Positions 30,340-30,460 of a DNA stretch of 30,460 nt are shown in pieces; position 1 is the first letter of the stretch; each line of letters opens with the position of its first letter. A program made the position numbers and the translations under genes. Below the pieces are notes generated by a model that was not told the DNA's origin, ran no database searches, and saw only the letters and a list, made by a program, of their open reading frames with translations. Source of the DNA: JBBUX01 sp037445775 (GTDB lineage Bacteria; Actinomycetota; Coriobacteriia; Anaerosomatales; PHET01); contig JBBIJX010000016.1 of assembly GCA_037445775.1 (NCBI GenBank), positions 1 through 30,460 on the forward strand. The letters run 5' to 3'.

Positions 30340-30460
30340 CTACGGCCAGAACTTTGCCGTAAGCGACAGGTCGCGCCAGGGTAATGGATGGTCCGTCGCC
30401 GACTCGCTGCGGACCTGGCCTATCCGCTGGTAGTAGTCGCTGTAGCAGCCGCCGGTTGCG
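30340..30460 (-). CDS. C-terminal end of an unidentified gene
   Basis: A frame open from the right edge to TAG at 30340-30342 gives about 39 residues ending SATDHPLPWRDLSLTAKFWP. Roughly 80 percent of third positions are G or C, unlike the other open frame there, so it is very likely the real 3' end of a gene upstream of the sensor on the same strand. The residue mix (CYSDYYQR near the edge, then the Trp/Pro-rich end) is protein-like, but I recognise no family. Confidence 0.65.
   Translation of the reverse strand, partial: ATGGCYSDYYQRIGQVRSESATDHPLPWRDLSLTAKFWP

Noticed and set aside
1..30460. CRISPR arrays, insertion sequences, integrase or prophage genes
   Set aside because: No spaced direct-repeat array, transposase-like translation or terminal inverted repeats were seen; the only close direct repeat is the twin operator at 11782-11820.

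Overview
The window is GC-rich (coding third positions mostly G or C) and carries the classic actinobacterial cell-wall/signalling cluster (FhaA, FhaB, PP2C phosphatase, SEDS protein, PBP, PASTA kinase). Together with c-type cytochromes, a DsrM/DsrK-like redox pair and a Coriobacteriia-style NRAMP-related transporter, this suggests an anaerobic or microaerobic actinobacterium, plausibly near Coriobacteriia/Anaerosomatales. The taxonomic placement is inference; I could not run a search.

Layout. 1-180: 3' end of a polysaccharide deacetylase (+). 199-4444 (-): a Mg2+ operon. An M-box (ykoK-type) riboswitch at 4288-4444 precedes a PRC-MgtE_N-CBS-membrane protein, a non-canonical NRAMP-family transporter and 5-formyl-THF cyclo-ligase. 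4526-10652: housekeeping and secreted genes (HAD phosphatase, zinc-ribbon GNAT, RmuC, phosphoribosyltransferase, zinc phospholipase C with Ig-like domains, secreted beta-rich protein). 10752-11820 (-): tRNA-Arg(CCT) and an MntA/HepT toxin-antitoxin pair whose antitoxin has an N-terminal HTH, behind twin 18-bp operators. 12258-14579 (-): a secreted pentahaem cytochrome c with a C-terminal FN3 domain, behind a CRP-type palindrome.

14794-24934 (-): the kinase/cell-wall cluster in the order membrane-anchored kinase, fhaA, fhaB, pstP, a SEDS-PBP fusion, pknB, then an unknown two-pass membrane protein. It couples Ser/Thr phosphorylation to peptidoglycan synthesis.

25118-28366 (-): an ArsR-family regulator followed by DsrE-like, TusA, a DsrM/NarI-like cytochrome b and a DsrK/HdrD-like iron-sulfur protein. 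This looks like a sulfur-carrier-linked membrane redox module with no DsrC in the segment, and it is the best candidate here for an undescribed system. 28557-28642: tRNA-Leu(CAG). 28701-30460 (-): SlyD-type FKBP, a periplasmic sensor with a CX3CH haem-like motif and HAMP but no output domain, and the 3' end of an unidentified gene. The sensor promoter region shares a 13-bp motif with the cytochrome operator, suggesting co-regulation.
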